Source: Onthophagus taurus (taxonomy: Eukaryota > Arthropoda > Insecta > Coleoptera > Scarabaeidae). Taken from it: DNA of 64,000 nucleotides. The translations under genes and the position numbers were made by a program. Below are positions 1-11,359 of the stretch, piece after piece (within the stretch, counting starts at the first letter, position 1; every line of letters starts with the position of its first letter). The stretch lies in NCBI RefSeq assembly GCF_036711975.1, contig NC_091975.1, forward strand, positions 2,668,501 to 2,732,500, read 5' to 3'. Below the pieces are notes generated by a model, which worked only from the letters and a program-made list of their open reading frames with translations, had not been told where the DNA came from and ran no database searches.

Positions 1-1597
1 GATTTTCCCGAACTAAATTTAGCAGCGTGTATTTTACGAGCTGCAGGATCTAAATTTGAATATATATAAGTGTTGCTTATTCCAACTTTATCTAAAATCT
101 AACGCAATTTTATTAAAAATTTATTAAAAGCTTATTTGTGATGCGGAAAGCAAAAAGAGACCAGTAAAATTTTCACTACGACCGAAGGAAAATAGGATAA
201 TAGAGTTGAAAATATCGATTTTGAGTTTTTAATCGATTATTATAATAGGACTCAGTTGCCTTATCTACAATCATTCACAGAGGACATGGTTGAAAAATCC
301 GTATCATTGAGAGTGTTCATAAACATTTGGCGCGAGACATGGTCAACCATTGTCATCATAAGAGCAAAGTCAGATCTCTGCTCCTTTTGCCAAAAACATT
401 ATACTTCTGGTGCTGCTATGGGGGTTGCAAGTGAAGAAGAGAAAATAATTAACTATCTTAAATAAATTTTTTTTAGGAATGACTGAAGAAAGAAAACAGT
501 ATCTCTACAAAAATATAAGGAAGTACTTTACTAAGAAAAAATGGTAATTCAAATTAGAATTTTTTAAACAACTGGTCCCTTTTCGCATCACATTTATTGT
601 TTTTACCAAATGTAAATATTCCACATGATGTTTGGTAGCTGCAAAAACTACAGTTTGTTGTTTAGCTTCAATATGATTTTTTAATAAAACAAGTAAACCA
701 GCAACTTTTTCTTCAGCTCGCACAGTAATAAAATGCAATTGTAATTGTTCAGGTAATTTAGATTCAACGTCCAAACTAAAAATTAATAAATAAATAAATA
801 ATGTAATGGTAAAGATACATTTTTACCGGATTAAAACAGGATCGCTTAATCCAGCTTTAGCAAAATCAACTAATACTCTCGGTAAGGTAGCAGAAAACAA
901 TAAAGTCTGCCTATTATCAGGTAATCGATTAACAATTTCATTCAACTGTTCCCCGAAACCCATCTCAAACAATCGATCAGCTTCGTCAAAAATAATACAC
1001 TCAACATTTGATAATTTAAGATCCATTTCAATGCAAACATGTAAAAAACGACCTGGGGTGGCCACAATTATATCTGGACTTCCATGAATTACTGCGAATT
1101 GATCTTCCATTGAGTCACCACCCAAAATAACAGCAGCTTTTAAATCGGTAAATTTCCCCAGCTCTTTAACAAACTTTAACGTCTAAAACCAACTAAATTA
1201 ATAATCTCATTTATTTAATAATCTTAAAATATACCTGTAAAGCTAATTCTCTTGTTGGTGAAAGTATTAATCCTCGAGCCCCACTTTTCGCAGATCGTAC
1301 CTTTAACTTTTCGAAAAGGGGTATTAAAAATGAAGCTGTTTTTCCACTTCCCGTACGTGCCATAGCGACAACATCGCGACCCTCTAAAGCTAAAGGGATC
1401 GTTTTTCTTTGTATGGGAGTTGGGATTTTATAACCCCGTTTTATAATTCCTTTTAAAACGTTATAACTTATTCCCATTGATTGAAAACCACCACTTTTTT
1501 TATTGGTTTTCGTCGGTTTTAATGTACTTTCGTTGTCATCGTCTGAATCAACATTTTCTGAATGTTTAAAATCTTCAAAACCGGGTAATTCTTCCAT
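1..1597 (-). CDS. DDX54: DEAD-box RNA helicase DDX54 (Dbp10 family), 3' end cut by the window edge
   Basis: Nucleolar ATP-dependent RNA helicase of large-subunit ribosome assembly. Exons, in transcription order: 1597-1235, 1182-827, 775-607, 98-1 (continues off the window). The frame is preserved at all junctions. Visible motifs: acidic N-terminus, GGF and Q motif (about residues 36-66), Walker A ARTGSGKT (80-87), PTRELA at the end of exon 1, TPGR (163-166), DEAD (187-190), SAT (218-220), and VVFAATKHH in exon 3. The last exon reads [18 protein letters not shown], the conserved DDX54 segment between motifs IV and V. Motifs V and VI and the C-terminal DBP10CT domain lie outside the window. The intron between exons 3 and 4 is 508 bp against about 50 bp for the others, and short open frames inside it look like chance. 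The start ATG precedes the usual acidic leader. Family assignment is secure. Confidence 0.93.
99..606 (-). other. Large DDX54 intron without recognisable gene
   Basis: The intron runs from a GT donor at 606-605 to an AG acceptor at 100-99. It holds only short open frames on either strand with no family resemblance. One minus-strand reading of about 45 codons is bounded by stops and has no plausible splice partners. Confidence 0.5.
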
Positions 1598-1978
1598 ATT
1601 TAAATATTAATATTGTAACAGTTAAAGCAAAATTAAAAACATGCTTTGATTGTTAAGATTGAGGTTAAGAATGTGATTGAATGGAAGGATAATAGATGTC
1701 GGTTTAAAAAAAAAATTTATTAAATTAATTAATTAAAAAGAAAATATCGATTTAGTTTAATTGTAATTTAATTCTTAATTAATTTTGGTTGTATTTAAGG
1801 AACATTTTCAAAATTTAATAAAAATTAAATATCCTTTTAGTTGGATTGTTAGATAATAGATGGCGGTTATAAATTTGAATGTTTTAATTAATTAAAAAAA
1901 TTATTATATTTGTTTGACTTATCTATTTAGTCTAAACAAAATTACAAAAAATATTTCAAATTTTTTACAATTATTTAT
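1598..1978. promoter_or_regulatory. DDX54 promoter region / 14-3-3 3' flank
   Basis: A gene-free AT-rich stretch between two minus-strand genes. It contains AGATGGCGG at 1858-1866 and a related TAGATGTCGG near 1691-1702, members of a motif that recurs near gene ends in this window. No TATA box is evident upstream of DDX54. Confidence 0.4.
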
Positions 1979-2734
1979 TTAATTATCTCCGCCGTCTTGT
2001 TCGTCTTGTGAGGTTTGTGTATCGCTTGTCCATAAAGTTAAATTATCTCTTAAAAGTTGCATAATAAGAGTACTATCCCTATATGAATCTTCATTTAAAG
2101 TATCTAATTCGGCTATAGCATCTTCAAATGCTTGTTTGGCCATTTGACATGCTTTATCTGACAAACTTAAAATTTCGTAGAAAAATACCGAAAAATTTAA
2201 CGCCAATCCTAATCGAATTGGATGTGTTGGTGTCAATTTGCTTGTTGCAATTTCGAAAGCTTCGTGATACACTTTTTGCGCATCTTCCGTAACATTTCCT
2301 TTACGATCTTCTGTTGCAACTTCAGCTAAATACCGAAAATAATCCGCTTTCATTTTTAAATAAAATACTTTAGCTTCAGCCAACGTTGCATTTGGAATTA
2401 AATATTTATCCAATAAATTAATCAAATCCCGACAGATATCGTTTAATTCTTTTTCAATTTCTTCTCGATACTCCTTCACCATTTTTTGCTTTACATCCGA
2501 CCCGGTTTTAGTTTTTTGTTCAATCGATGAAATCACTCTCCATGCCGATCTTCGACAACTAATTACGTTCTTGTAGCCGACCGATAACAAATTTCTTTCA
2601 AAGTTACTCAATTCTCCCCCCATTTCAGTTACAATTTTCATAGTCGCAGCCATATCATCGAACCTTTCCGCTTCTTCCGCAAGTTTTGCACGTTCTACCA
2701 ATTGATCTTTAGTTAATTGATTTAATTCAGTCAT
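1979..2734 (-). CDS. 14-3-3 zeta-type protein, intronless and divergent (probable retrocopy)
   Basis: A complete 251-aa 14-3-3 protein in a single exon. 14-3-3 proteins are cytosolic dimeric adaptors that bind phospho-Ser/Thr motifs. Family hallmarks are present: [11 protein letters not shown], the SSIEQKT segment, [28 protein letters not shown] and [15 protein letters not shown]. The phosphopeptide-binding Lys (K55), the RR pair (61-62) and the Arg-Tyr of FRYLAEV are retained. The C-terminus is acidic, ending DGGDN as in insect zeta. Compared with the zeta isoform I remember, many normally fixed positions differ, notably RRSAWRV (residues 61-67) for RRSSWRV, which removes the Ser of the dimer interface. 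Insect zeta genes have introns, so an intronless, divergent yet fully open copy suggests retroposition followed by retained function. It could also be a lineage-specific paralog that lost its introns. Confidence 0.93.
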   Translation of the reverse strand: MTELNQLTKDQLVERAKLAEEAERFDDMAATMKIVTEMGGELSNFERNLLSVGYKNVISCRRSAWRVISSIEQKTKTGSDVKQKMVKEYREEIEKELNDICRDLINLLDKYLIPNATLAEAKVFYLKMKADYFRYLAEVATEDRKGNVTEDAQKVYHEAFEIATSKLTPTHPIRLGLALNFSVFFYEILSLSDKACQMAKQAFEDAIAELDTLNEDSYRDSTLIMQLLRDNLTLWTSDTQTSQDEQDGGDN

Positions 2735-3757
2735 AATGGTGAGGAAGAATCAGGAAGAAATTAATTAAAAAAGATTGACAGGAGAAATGTTAAAATATTT
2801 TGGAGTGATTGTTGCTATAGTTTTCTTCAAAAAAATTGAAGGGGGATGTTGTCTTGCAGTGATTCCAGTGATATGTTTTCTTTTAAATAACGTCTCTTAA
2901 CTCGTTGTTATTATTAAAAGAACTTTAACTATGGAACAATAACTTTTACAGATTTAACCATACTGCAAAAACAGAACAACACCTTAACTTACGGTTCATT
3001 AACAAGACACAAGAGTTCTTATTCATAACTATACAACCCAATTGGCAGGCAATGCTGTCGATTTGGTTGCCTAAATAAGTATTTTCAAAAGAATATTTTT
3101 TAACAATTTATTCATTTTTTAATTAAATGTGTACATCTTGATTTAAATCGCCGTAAATCCTCCACTTGTTCTTGAGTTATCTTGAGAATTCGCCGAGTTT
3201 TGATGGATCCTAATAATTAGACAAATTGTTAGTTACTTTTAAAAGAATATTTTGTTAGGTTAGGTTAAGGTAGATGATTGCTGAGATATGCCACAAGCAC
3301 AAAAATGGTTTGGAGATATATGTAACAACGATTAATAATGGATAGCTTAAAGATCATGCAGATAAAATGAATGAATGAGTGTTGGAAAGACCGAGGAATC
3401 TTAGAATTTTCTTGTGGTGGGGCTTCATTGGTAAGTAATGCAAGGGAAAAGTACCTTTTACATTAAATTATTTCATTTCCTCATGTTGATTCTTGTACCA
3501 ACCCATCCACTGGTGCTGGGAATATCTTGATATTTCACATAACTCTCTCTTTTTTGATTAATTTTAACAGTCCCTCTCACAGTTAAACCTTCTTTTAATA
3601 GTTTAGATTCAGTCTAAGATTATAAAAAAGTCTTAATACACATCATAATTTTATTTAAATATAAAAAATATACATTCCCTTTACACACCCAAACCAATCT
3701 TTTTAATCACAGTTTTTTTATTAAATTAGTTTTTGATGCTCTAATTAAATTTTGTTG
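2735..3757. other. Gap between 14-3-3 and NSUN7
   Basis: About 1 kb with no supported gene. It serves as the 5' flank of the 14-3-3 copy and the 3' flank of NSUN7. A minus-strand open stretch at about 3130-3205 ends in TAA after an AG-preceded start, but no donor exon connects to it in frame. Confidence 0.4.
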
Positions 3758-6564
3758 TTAACAATTCAGTTTAAGAGCTCTATGTCCGGTTCCGTTAAAT
3801 TTAACAAAAGTAACCGTCATCGGACACGGAACCTTATCCTTTCTGTTCGGTTTTCGAGTTAATCTTAATTTTGGATACAACGGAATCGCACAAGAACTCT
3901 TTGAAGTTTTAGCAACGATTTCATCGATCCTTTGGGTTGTATGAATAAAAGTGTTTGCGATCGCTTTGCTAGTTGTGCTCGTCGCTGATTGTTGCTTCTG
4001 GGGTATTTGTTTCGGTGGCAAAACTTTCTGTTTTACTAAACTTGTGCGTAAATTGGTTAAGTGGCGAGTCGTTTCCGACCACCATTGCTTCGCGGGTGTT
4101 GATGTCGTCGACGGTCTCTTCGTCGGATAATTACATTCCCACAAATCTTTTGAATGTCTCATACAATGTTGACAAGTTGAAAACGTACATGCTTTTGAGT
4201 GTTGAATCGATGCTAATGTAGGTGCAGCAATACGTTCGATCTAAAAATCATAAATGTCTGTGATGAAAAGGATTGGATTGGTTTGGGTCTTAACGAATCA
4301 TCTCGCAACATTAATTTACTTACCTCAATCTGTTTAACTTTCTTTTTAGGTTTATTTGTGGGTGAACTAACAGCTTCAACAGGTTTTTTCGTTTTAGCTC
4401 CTTTAGAAGTTTTTTTATCAGGATTAGCTTTTCCAAATAATCCCCGAGATTCAGCCATTTCTATCATATATTTATTATCCATATTTGTTACGGTTTTTCG
4501 TTGCATTAAAGCTAAAAAGCATCCTTCCCTTGAGATGTTAGTACATTGCTCTTTAATATTAGGGCAAAGAGGTGGGACATCAGCAGTTGTAAAAACATCA
4601 CAATCGGGAACAACGACGTTTCTCAATCTTTCTTCACTATCACTTTCTTCAGCTGACATTCTCGATATTAAAGAGACATCGGAAGGGGCTTCCAATAAAT
4701 TTTTATTTAATAAAGAGGTTTGATCAACAAGAGTTATATCTTGTATGCTGGCAGCATCAACTGATTGAGCTTTTATTTTTCCTTGCAAAGAAGCGTGGTG
4801 TATTAAAGCTAATTTGTTTACTTCTTTCATAGCTTTATCAACCATCGCGTTATTTTCAGCATCGATTTCAGAGTGAGTTTCATACAAAACGAATTGGATC
4901 TAAAAGTAATGTTTTTAAATTAATTTTTATTTCTACTTAATGTTTACTTGTGGTCGTGACATGGCGAATCGTAACGTTTTTTTCTGTTCTTCTAAAATAT
5001 TAGTAACTCTTTGTTTGGTTTGTTTAGTTTCTTCAGCTTCCGTAAGAATTTCTAAAACCGATAAATCGCCTCCTCGTCCGCAAACAAGATCAATCGGATC
5101 GGTAACCGCAGAATAACTATTTGGAGGCGTAGCAAAAACGGCGATAACTTCCTCTAAATAATTAGCATCCGGTGCCACGTCGATTAATTTTTCCGAATAA
5201 ATGACGATATTTTTCATCCCGAGGTCGTGAAAATACGTCTCGTACTCTTTCTTTCTATATTATACACGATAATTATGCGACTTTAAGCAGTCGACTTGAA
5301 AATCTCTTGTAGATTTTTACCTGTTACCTGCGCTAAAAGCCATCAATTTTTTGATATTCCCGTTTTGGGAGAGAAGAGTTGCCAAATAAGCTACCGTTCT
5401 TGGGGAGTTTACGTGGGTTTGTACTACGCTTCCGGTTAATTGAAGATCTGAAATTATTTTTCCAAATGTTGCGGGACCAACACAAAATGATTTACTCTAA
5501 AAATGAAAAAAAAAGTTTTAAAATTTCAAAATCTATATAACAAAAAAATATATAAAGGAATTATATAAAGAATAAAGATTGGCGATACAAATAAAGACCG
5601 AAATCTATCCGAATTACTGTTAAATAAAAAAAAAATTTGATTCATACCTGAACAATTAATTTATGTTTTTTCACTAAAGTGCTTTGAGCTAACTTGGACC
5701 TTACTGTAGGGTGTAAAACTAAAAAATGAGGACAATGAGGATCCCATTTGTAATGGCCAGGTCCCGGCGTTAAATCGTTATCGATTTCCGTTAATCCCAG
5801 ATTCGAAATAAGTTCGACATTTAATTCCTTCTTATTTCTAAAACGAAAAGATTTTATTCAAAAATAATCTCGTAAAAATTATTCTATACTTTAATTTTTT
5901 CAAATTAACCCAACAAGTAACCGGAGATGTATCAAAAATGGTTGTTTTTTCATCCCGAAGATGACCGGGTAATAACTCGTTTAATCTTAAAGCACTTTTT
6001 TCGATGCGTAAGCGCGCGATAGCCGCAGCCAACTTCACTCTTTGTTTCCATAAATACTCTTCGACTTTTGATAAACCACATTCGGCAAACATTTTGTTCG
6101 CTACAGCTTGATTTTGAACTTCGCGTTTTTTAAAACTTCTATGGTACATATCGTAAAGTAATAAATACACTCTAGCTTGATCGTTCATAAGTTCGGGGAA
6201 TATAAAGAAAAAAGCTGTATCCATTAAAGTTTGATGTAACACTGATTTATCTAAAAATAATTTTATTCAATAATTTTTAAATAATTCAATTAATTAATTT
6301 ACATCTAAAGACGTCGTAGATTAATGTGTAAACCCTACGCATTTCTTGTTCATCTTGGAATGTTATTTTAAGCGGTGGTGTTTGTAATAAACAGGAAGCT
6401 TTTGCGATATCACTGACCGTCCAAGTTATTGGTCCAGGGCCTGTTTTAATAACTTTTTTCGCTAATCTTTCAGCATCGGGTGCGCAAAAAACCTTTTCAT
6501 TTTTATTAGGTAGTATATTCCATTCGTGCAATACGATTTTTTCTTCAGGAATTTGTTGGTCCAT
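3758..6564 (-). CDS. NSUN7: NSUN7-like RNA methyltransferase homolog without catalytic cysteines
   Basis: A member of the NOP2/Sun RNA m5C methyltransferase family, closest by eye to NSUN7. Exons: 6564-6303, 6250-5890, 5837-5648, 5496-5321, 5254-4948, 4899-4324, 4240-3758. Frames join to 784 aa. Landmarks shared with vertebrate NSUN7: RVYLLLYDMYHRSF then VKLAAAIARLRIEKSAL (N-terminal helical region), GHYKWDPHCPHFLVLH (about 215-230), and a C-terminal GCFLALMQRK strand. The two positions that carry the NSUN cysteines read ATPPNSY (motif IV, PCS expected) and LYETHSEID (motif VI, TCS expected), so both catalytic Cys are absent and the protein is probably a pseudoenzyme. The tail after about residue 620 is basic and low complexity. 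An acceptor lies directly before the chosen ATG, so an upstream exon exists (see 6890-7185). Confidence 0.85.
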
Positions 6565-6889
6565 TCTACAAAAAAGCTCGGCGAAAAAATTTGTTGTTTT
6601 TTAAAATTTACCGAGCGGAGGACTTTTTACGGCGGCGTTCACATCATCATTAAATTCAATTAAAACTGTCAATTTGGAGTGTCAATTTTAATAAGGTTCA
6701 CTTGAAAAAAAAAGAAGGTGCAAACTTTAAAATAATGCCGCATTGAAAACTTTTCTTCCGCATAAAGTTCAGATTTATTATGAAACATTTACATATTTAT
6801 ACAAAACCGTGTCGTGAAGTTGCACGCAAACGCCATAAATTAAATACTTATTAAAACTTGTTTAAAATTTGAAAAGAAATGTTACTTAC

Positions 6890-7185
6890 GACATAGCAAG
6901 TTTTTGTTTTAATAATAATTTTTGATACATCTTATTTCTCCATTCATCATCGCTTGGAAGCGTGATTTCAAATAGTTCTTGTTCGACATTCTCATTTTCT
7001 ATGTTACCCAACATTTCTTGGATGAGTTTTGGGAGGACTCCGCCGATATTTCCCTCGGTTAAAGAGCTAAGGTTAACCCACAACTGGTGCTCGTTGCCAA
7101 TTTCCATACCTTGATCCATTTTGAACCTTTTATAAGCGACCTTCAACAACACAACAAGCAAAACCAACGCAAATTGAATTTCCAT
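6890..7185 (-). CDS. TATA-driven exon encoding a hydrophobic leader; separate small gene or 5' exon of NSUN7
   Basis: The open frame starts at an ATG 45 bp downstream of a TATA box, encodes about 98 aa, and ends at a strong donor (TC|GTAAGT at 6890/6889). Residues 4-17 (QFALVLLVVLLKVAY region) are hydrophobic, like a signal peptide or anchor; the remainder is acidic and helical (VLPKLIQEMLGNIENENVEQ). I do not recognise it. The next AG acceptor downstream is at 6567-6566, and splicing there joins in frame to the first NSUN7 exon (TC + A gives Ser, then Met). The chain could therefore be one 883-aa protein, or this exon could belong to a small secreted-protein gene whose next exon I did not find. 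The second reading fits the promoter type; the first fits the splice phase. Confidence 0.5.
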
Positions 7186-7229
7186 TAATATGTCCGTGGG
7201 AGAATTTAGTGTAAGTTGTCCCGTAACCC

Positions 7230-7237
7230 TATTTATA
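7230..7237 (-). promoter_or_regulatory. TATA box (TATAAATA)
   Basis: On the minus strand this reads TATAAATA, 45 bp before the ATG at 7185. With normal spacing the transcript would start near 7206, leaving a 5'UTR of about 20 nt. This is typical of short insect secreted-protein genes. Confidence 0.6.
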
Positions 7238-8305
7238 GAGTAGGTACCTTATTGGATCAGCACGGAAACAATGGTTTTCTATATGTTTCGCTTTTATTAA
7301 ACGATTTATTGCCCATAAATCAAATTATGATTAAATTTACATATTTAATATAAATATTTCTAGTTTAATTTATTTGGGAAATAAAAACTTATTATTTATG
7401 TTGGAAAATTATTAAATAAATTTCAAAGACTTATAATAAGTCGAGTAATAAAGTACAGTTTAATAAAGTCAAAAAGAAATCAAGGACTCAGACTTAACTT
7501 TAACACTCTTTTATCACTTCTGTTTTTTGTATCGATGTCATTTTCTGCGGATGAGGGAATGATTACTTCTGCATTAACAGTGTTTATACCGGTCTGATGG
7601 ATTCGTCGCTCGTGGTGCCATGGAACGATCCAGATGGTCCTTGATGACCATGAGAAAGGAGTAATAAAAGATAATAACCTGAATTCTTGTAAGATCTCCG
7701 TTTAGGTTGCAAGACAAAGATACTTTAATTTTGACATATAAAGTCTATTTCTTAATCTATTTGTTATAGAACCAAATTATTCCTCCAATATCAAGGTTTC
7801 ATTTACATCTAACATTTTATAACAACAATTTTTAAATACTTACTTGTTAATTTTCCACAATTTTTACTTTTTTAACTGATTGTAATGATATGATGATAAT
7901 ATTTATAAGTAGTAAATAGATTATTTATGGATAATTTCGGTTTAAAGTCTTATTCACAGAGTCAATCAACACCTGTTACAGCTGGTACGGTCTAAACTTC
8001 AGAAGGAAGTGAGGGTGGCCGGAAATGGTGTCGTCGCGCTGCTAAAACTAGCAGCTCCTGCAGCACCACCAAGTCACGTTCCGGCGGTAAAAGTCACGCG
8101 AACTTAAAAATGAACCGACAGGTCGACGCCAGTACAAACGTGACGGAAAACTTGCCGAGGCAGGACGTCTTCAGAAAAATAAAAATGAAATGATTTAGAA
8201 TGCACTTTCAAAATTTAAGCGTCCTTTCGTAACTGACAGTTTTAAATACAAAAATTATTTTCACAAGAAAAAGCTTTTATTTTAATACATTTTGTTGTTT
8301 GCAAT
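7238..8305. other. Gap between two small minus-strand genes, with a GC-rich patch
   Basis: No gene is supported. At 7490-7710 the minus strand has an open frame of about 70 codons without a start. At roughly 7975-8175 the base composition turns markedly GC-rich and CpG-rich relative to the surroundings, with open readings on both strands but no recognisable product. Confidence 0.4.
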
Positions 8306-8616
8306 TTAATGGTGTATGTTGATCATGTTGAAAATAACCGAAAATTGTTTAATGAGATCTCTAAGGATCATTAAAGCTCCGGGGATATTCATTGACATTA
8401 TATCTCTGACGAAAACTCCTCCTAAATGGAAAATTTTCGAGAATAAATCCGGGATATTAGCGATTTCATTCGTAATAGATGTTGGACCTAAAACTACATT
8501 AAAAAGTAACATAAAAAAGTTAAACGTTAAAATAATTTACCATCAAGTTTAGCGAAACAACATAATTGTAAACAGGCAAAAATTGCGATTATTAAGAGAG
8601 CTGAAGATGTCTTCAT
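8306..8616 (-). CDS. Small secreted peptide (85 aa), two exons
   Basis: Exon 1 8616-8541 and exon 2 8487-8306 join in frame (GATG|GTAAAT donor, TTTTAG acceptor). The first 22 or so residues form a clear signal peptide (MKTSSALLIIAIFACLQLCC, then FAK). The mature part is about 63 aa, has no cysteines, and carries hydrophobic/amphipathic stretches (DLFSKIFHLGG, GALMILRDLIKQFSVIF). It therefore resembles a linear amphipathic secreted peptide rather than a disulfide-rich one. I do not recognise the family. A TATA-like element with a TCAGT initiator sits upstream. The call as a real gene rests on signal peptide, splice signals and promoter together. Confidence 0.65.
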
Positions 8617-8659
8617 GGTGATTTTAAAAACTTTAGTATTACTTCAAATACAAAAATGA

Positions 8660-8694
8660 ACTGATTCCGAAAAATCACCACTTTCTAACTTATA
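8660..8694 (-). promoter_or_regulatory. Core promoter: TATAAG plus TCAGT initiator
   Basis: The minus strand has TATAAG at 8694-8689 and the arthropod initiator TCAGT at 8664-8660, about 32 bp apart, which is the standard TATA-to-start distance. The predicted 5'UTR of the secreted-peptide gene is about 45 nt. Confidence 0.55.
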
Positions 8695-9279
8695 ATTAAT
8701 AATTTTTAAATTACTTATTGTTTTATGACAATAAAATGGAACAATTAATCATTAAGTATTGTTTCACCCACGAATGTATTAATTATGTACGAAATAATAA
8801 AAGTTTTAAGTATTAATCAATTTTAAATAAATTAAATTGAAATATTCCCGCTCAAAAACAGCGCCATCTCTTACAGAAATCTCACTCTATCGAATCAAAA
8901 TTACTTAATAAGAAATCTACTAAATTAATCGAAATCAATTAAAACATGTTTGTGTTTCTTTGATTTTATATTATAATTTATAATAACCTTATTAATTTCT
9001 TTTTAATTAATTAATTCTGTTTAAAACCGATTCGTGCCATCTCTTAAGCAACACCTCAATTCAAAAAGTCCTTGATTAACTGTCAAGAAGTGAAGATTTC
9101 AAACAAACCAAATAATTTAAACTATTTCAATGTAAATAATCGTATTATCATCGTAAAATGTGCTCCTTAATATCCTAAAAGTTAATAGCCTTAAAAACCT
9201 TTAAAAAAAAACATCAATAATAACCGTAAAGAAATCCTAACCTAAAAATTAAACAAGAACTACATTAAAAAGGCAAAAA
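8695..9279. promoter_or_regulatory. Shared 5' flank of the secreted-peptide gene (-) and ST7 (+)
   Basis: AT-rich divergent intergenic DNA. It contains GCGCCATCT at 8871-8879 and a variant GTGCCATCT near 9034-9042, copies of the recurrent AGATGGCGC-type motif. No TATA box is seen before ST7. Confidence 0.4.
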
Positions 9280-10806
9280 ATGTGGGATTCTTCGATGTTC
9301 CTAAGTACTTTGACGCCAAAATTCTACGTGGCCCTAACTGGGACTTCCTCACTTATTTCTGGTTTGATTTTAATCTTTGAGTGGTGGTATTTTAGGAAAT
9401 ATGGGACCTCATTTATTGAACAAGTTTCCTTAAACCATATTAGCCCCTGGATTAGCGGTGTTGATAATACTGAAAATACAACAAATAATGGTAATAATAA
9501 CGGAAATTCTACACAGAATAATATTCCAGAATGTAAAGTGTGGAGGAATCCTTTAAATTTATATCGAGGTGCTGAGTATCAAAGATTTTATTGGGCCACC
9601 AATAAAGAACCGTTAACTTATTATGATATGAATTTATCTGCTCAAGATCATCAGACCTTTTTTACTTGCGAAGCTGACGTTGGTAAACCTGAGTATGAAA
9701 TAATGCAAACAGCTTGGAGAGAAAGGAATCCTGTTGTAAGGATAAAAGCTGCTCATAATGCTTTGGAAAAGAACTTGGAATGTGCGCCAGCTTATATTTT
9801 ATTAGCTGAAGAGGAGGCTACTACAATCACGGAAGCTGAAAAAATCTTAAAACAAGCTTTAAAAGTCGCAGACTTAAATTATCGGAAATCGCAAGCTTTA
9901 CAACATCAAGGATCTTTAATGGAATCTCAACATCGAAGAGATACCAACGTATTAATATATATAAAGCGAAGGTTAGCAATGTGTGCAAGACGATTGGGAA
10001 AATTAAAAGAAGCGGTGAAAATGTTTCGTGACCTCACAAAAGAAGTTCCACCGATTATGAATGTTTTAAATATTCACGAAAATTTAATTGAAGCTTTATT
10101 AGAAATGCAAGCATTCGCAGATGTTCAAGCAGTGTTAGCAAGATACGATGACGGTTCTGTACCACGATCAGCAACAATTTGTTATACATCAGCTTTATTA
10201 AAAACTAGAGTTGTTGCTGAAAAATTTTCTCCAGATATTGCTTGTAAAAGAGGGTTAACAACAGCTGAAATGGCAGCGGTTGATGCAATACATAGAGCCG
10301 TTGAATTTAACCCCCATGTTCCTAAATATTTATTAGAAATGAAACCTTTAATTTTACCGCCAGAACATATTTTAAAACGAGGTGATTCCGAAGCGATTGC
10401 TTATTCATTTTTTAACTTGGCACATTGGAAACAAATGGAAGGTGCTTTAACATTACTACATTGTACTTGGGAAGGCACGTTTAGAATGTTACCTTATCCG
10501 TTAGAACGAGGACATTTATTTTTCCCTTATCCAACTTGTACAGAATGTGCCGATAGGGAGTTATTGCCGGCATTCCATGAAGTTTCTGTTTATCCAAAAA
10601 AGGAATTACCATTTTTTATTATATTTACTGCTGGGTTGTGTTCGTTTACAGCTCTTTTAGCGTTGTTGACACATCAATATCCAGAACCAATGGGAGTTAT
10701 CGCAAGATCAATTTTAAATTGGTTGTCTTCGCCAGTTTATTATGTCTTTGAAAAGATCGAAAACTTATTACCCACTTATTTATTACAAATGTTTGCTAGA
10801 GTTTAA
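9280..10806 (+). CDS. ST7: ST7 homolog (suppressor of tumorigenicity 7), single exon
   Basis: A 508-aa multi-pass membrane protein of the conserved ST7 family; its biochemical activity is poorly defined. The match is strong along the whole length: [18 protein letters not shown] with [17 protein letters not shown] (TM1, about 15-40), an Asn-rich insert at 63-80 (the equivalent of the vertebrate NNSSNN insert), [81 protein letters not shown], and a C-terminal TM (about 442-463). Vertebrate ST7 has an extra N-terminal TM segment absent here. The ATG at the start (MWDSS) is probably the normal insect start. The whole CDS is uninterrupted, unlike the many-exon vertebrate gene. Confidence 0.96.
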   Translation: MWDSSMFLSTLTPKFYVALTGTSSLISGLILIFEWWYFRKYGTSFIEQVSLNHISPWISGVDNTENTTNNGNNNGNSTQNNIPECKVWRNPLNLYRGAEYQRFYWATNKEPLTYYDMNLSAQDHQTFFTCEADVGKPEYEIMQTAWRERNPVVRIKAAHNALEKNLECAPAYILLAEEEATTITEAEKILKQALKVADLNYRKSQALQHQGSLMESQHRRDTNVLIYIKRRLAMCARRLGKLKEAVKMFRDLTKEVPPIMNVLNIHENLIEALLEMQAFADVQAVLARYDDGSVPRSATICYTSALLKTRVVAEKFSPDIACKRGLTTAEMAAVDAIHRAVEFNPHVPKYLLEMKPLILPPEHILKRGDSEAIAYSFFNLAHWKQMEGALTLLHCTWEGTFRMLPYPLERGHLFFPYPTCTECADRELLPAFHEVSVYPKKELPFFIIFTAGLCSFTALLALLTHQYPEPMGVIARSILNWLSSPVYYVFEKIENLLPTYLLQMFARV

Positions 10807-11359
10807 AAAATGATTCCTTGTGTTTAATTTTAATTCTTTTTAAGAGTTAATTTAAAAAAATTAAGCAAAGATGTGTATTTAATTTCTTCTTCTTCTTAAA
10901 ACCAGGGGTAACAACTTGGTTTCTGGGGTATTTAATTTATTTCTTTGATTTGAATATCTCGTTTTTGTATTTTTTTTTTTTTTTAATTTAAATTAAATGG
11001 AGATGTTTTGTTATAAGTACTTAATATGTATTATTAGACGATGTAAAATATAAAGTCTAAGTAATTCTTTGAAGTTATTATTTTAAATTGATTTATTAAT
11101 AACATTTTTAATTTTTTTTATATTGGTATTTACTTGACAGTTGTCAACTCTTGAAAAGAAAACCTAACCACAACTTTTGCGAGTGCTATCGGATAATATT
11201 CTATGAAATGTTGTAATTATAACAATTTATCCCCTATAATCAATTTGTTTTCATTACCTGCAATACATAAGTGAGTTGTTTAATAATTATTATTACATAA
11301 CGAACGATCGTCTGCCATTGTAGAAATTTTTAGGTTAGGATACTTGTGAAGATTGGAAC
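10807..11359. other. ST7 3' flank / TBRG4 5' flank
   Basis: AT-rich DNA with polyT runs around 10970-10985. It provides the ST7 3'UTR and the TBRG4 promoter. Nothing else is recognisable. Confidence 0.4.

Noticed and set aside
256-465. Plus-strand 69-codon frame inside the DDX54 intron
   Set aside because: It begins at a non-ATG codon, has no splice or promoter support and no family resemblance.
3128-3225. Minus-strand open end (SQDNSRTSGGFTAI then stop) after an AG, as a last exon
   Set aside because: No donor exon joins it in frame. NSUN7 already has its own stop at 3758 and 14-3-3 is a single exon.
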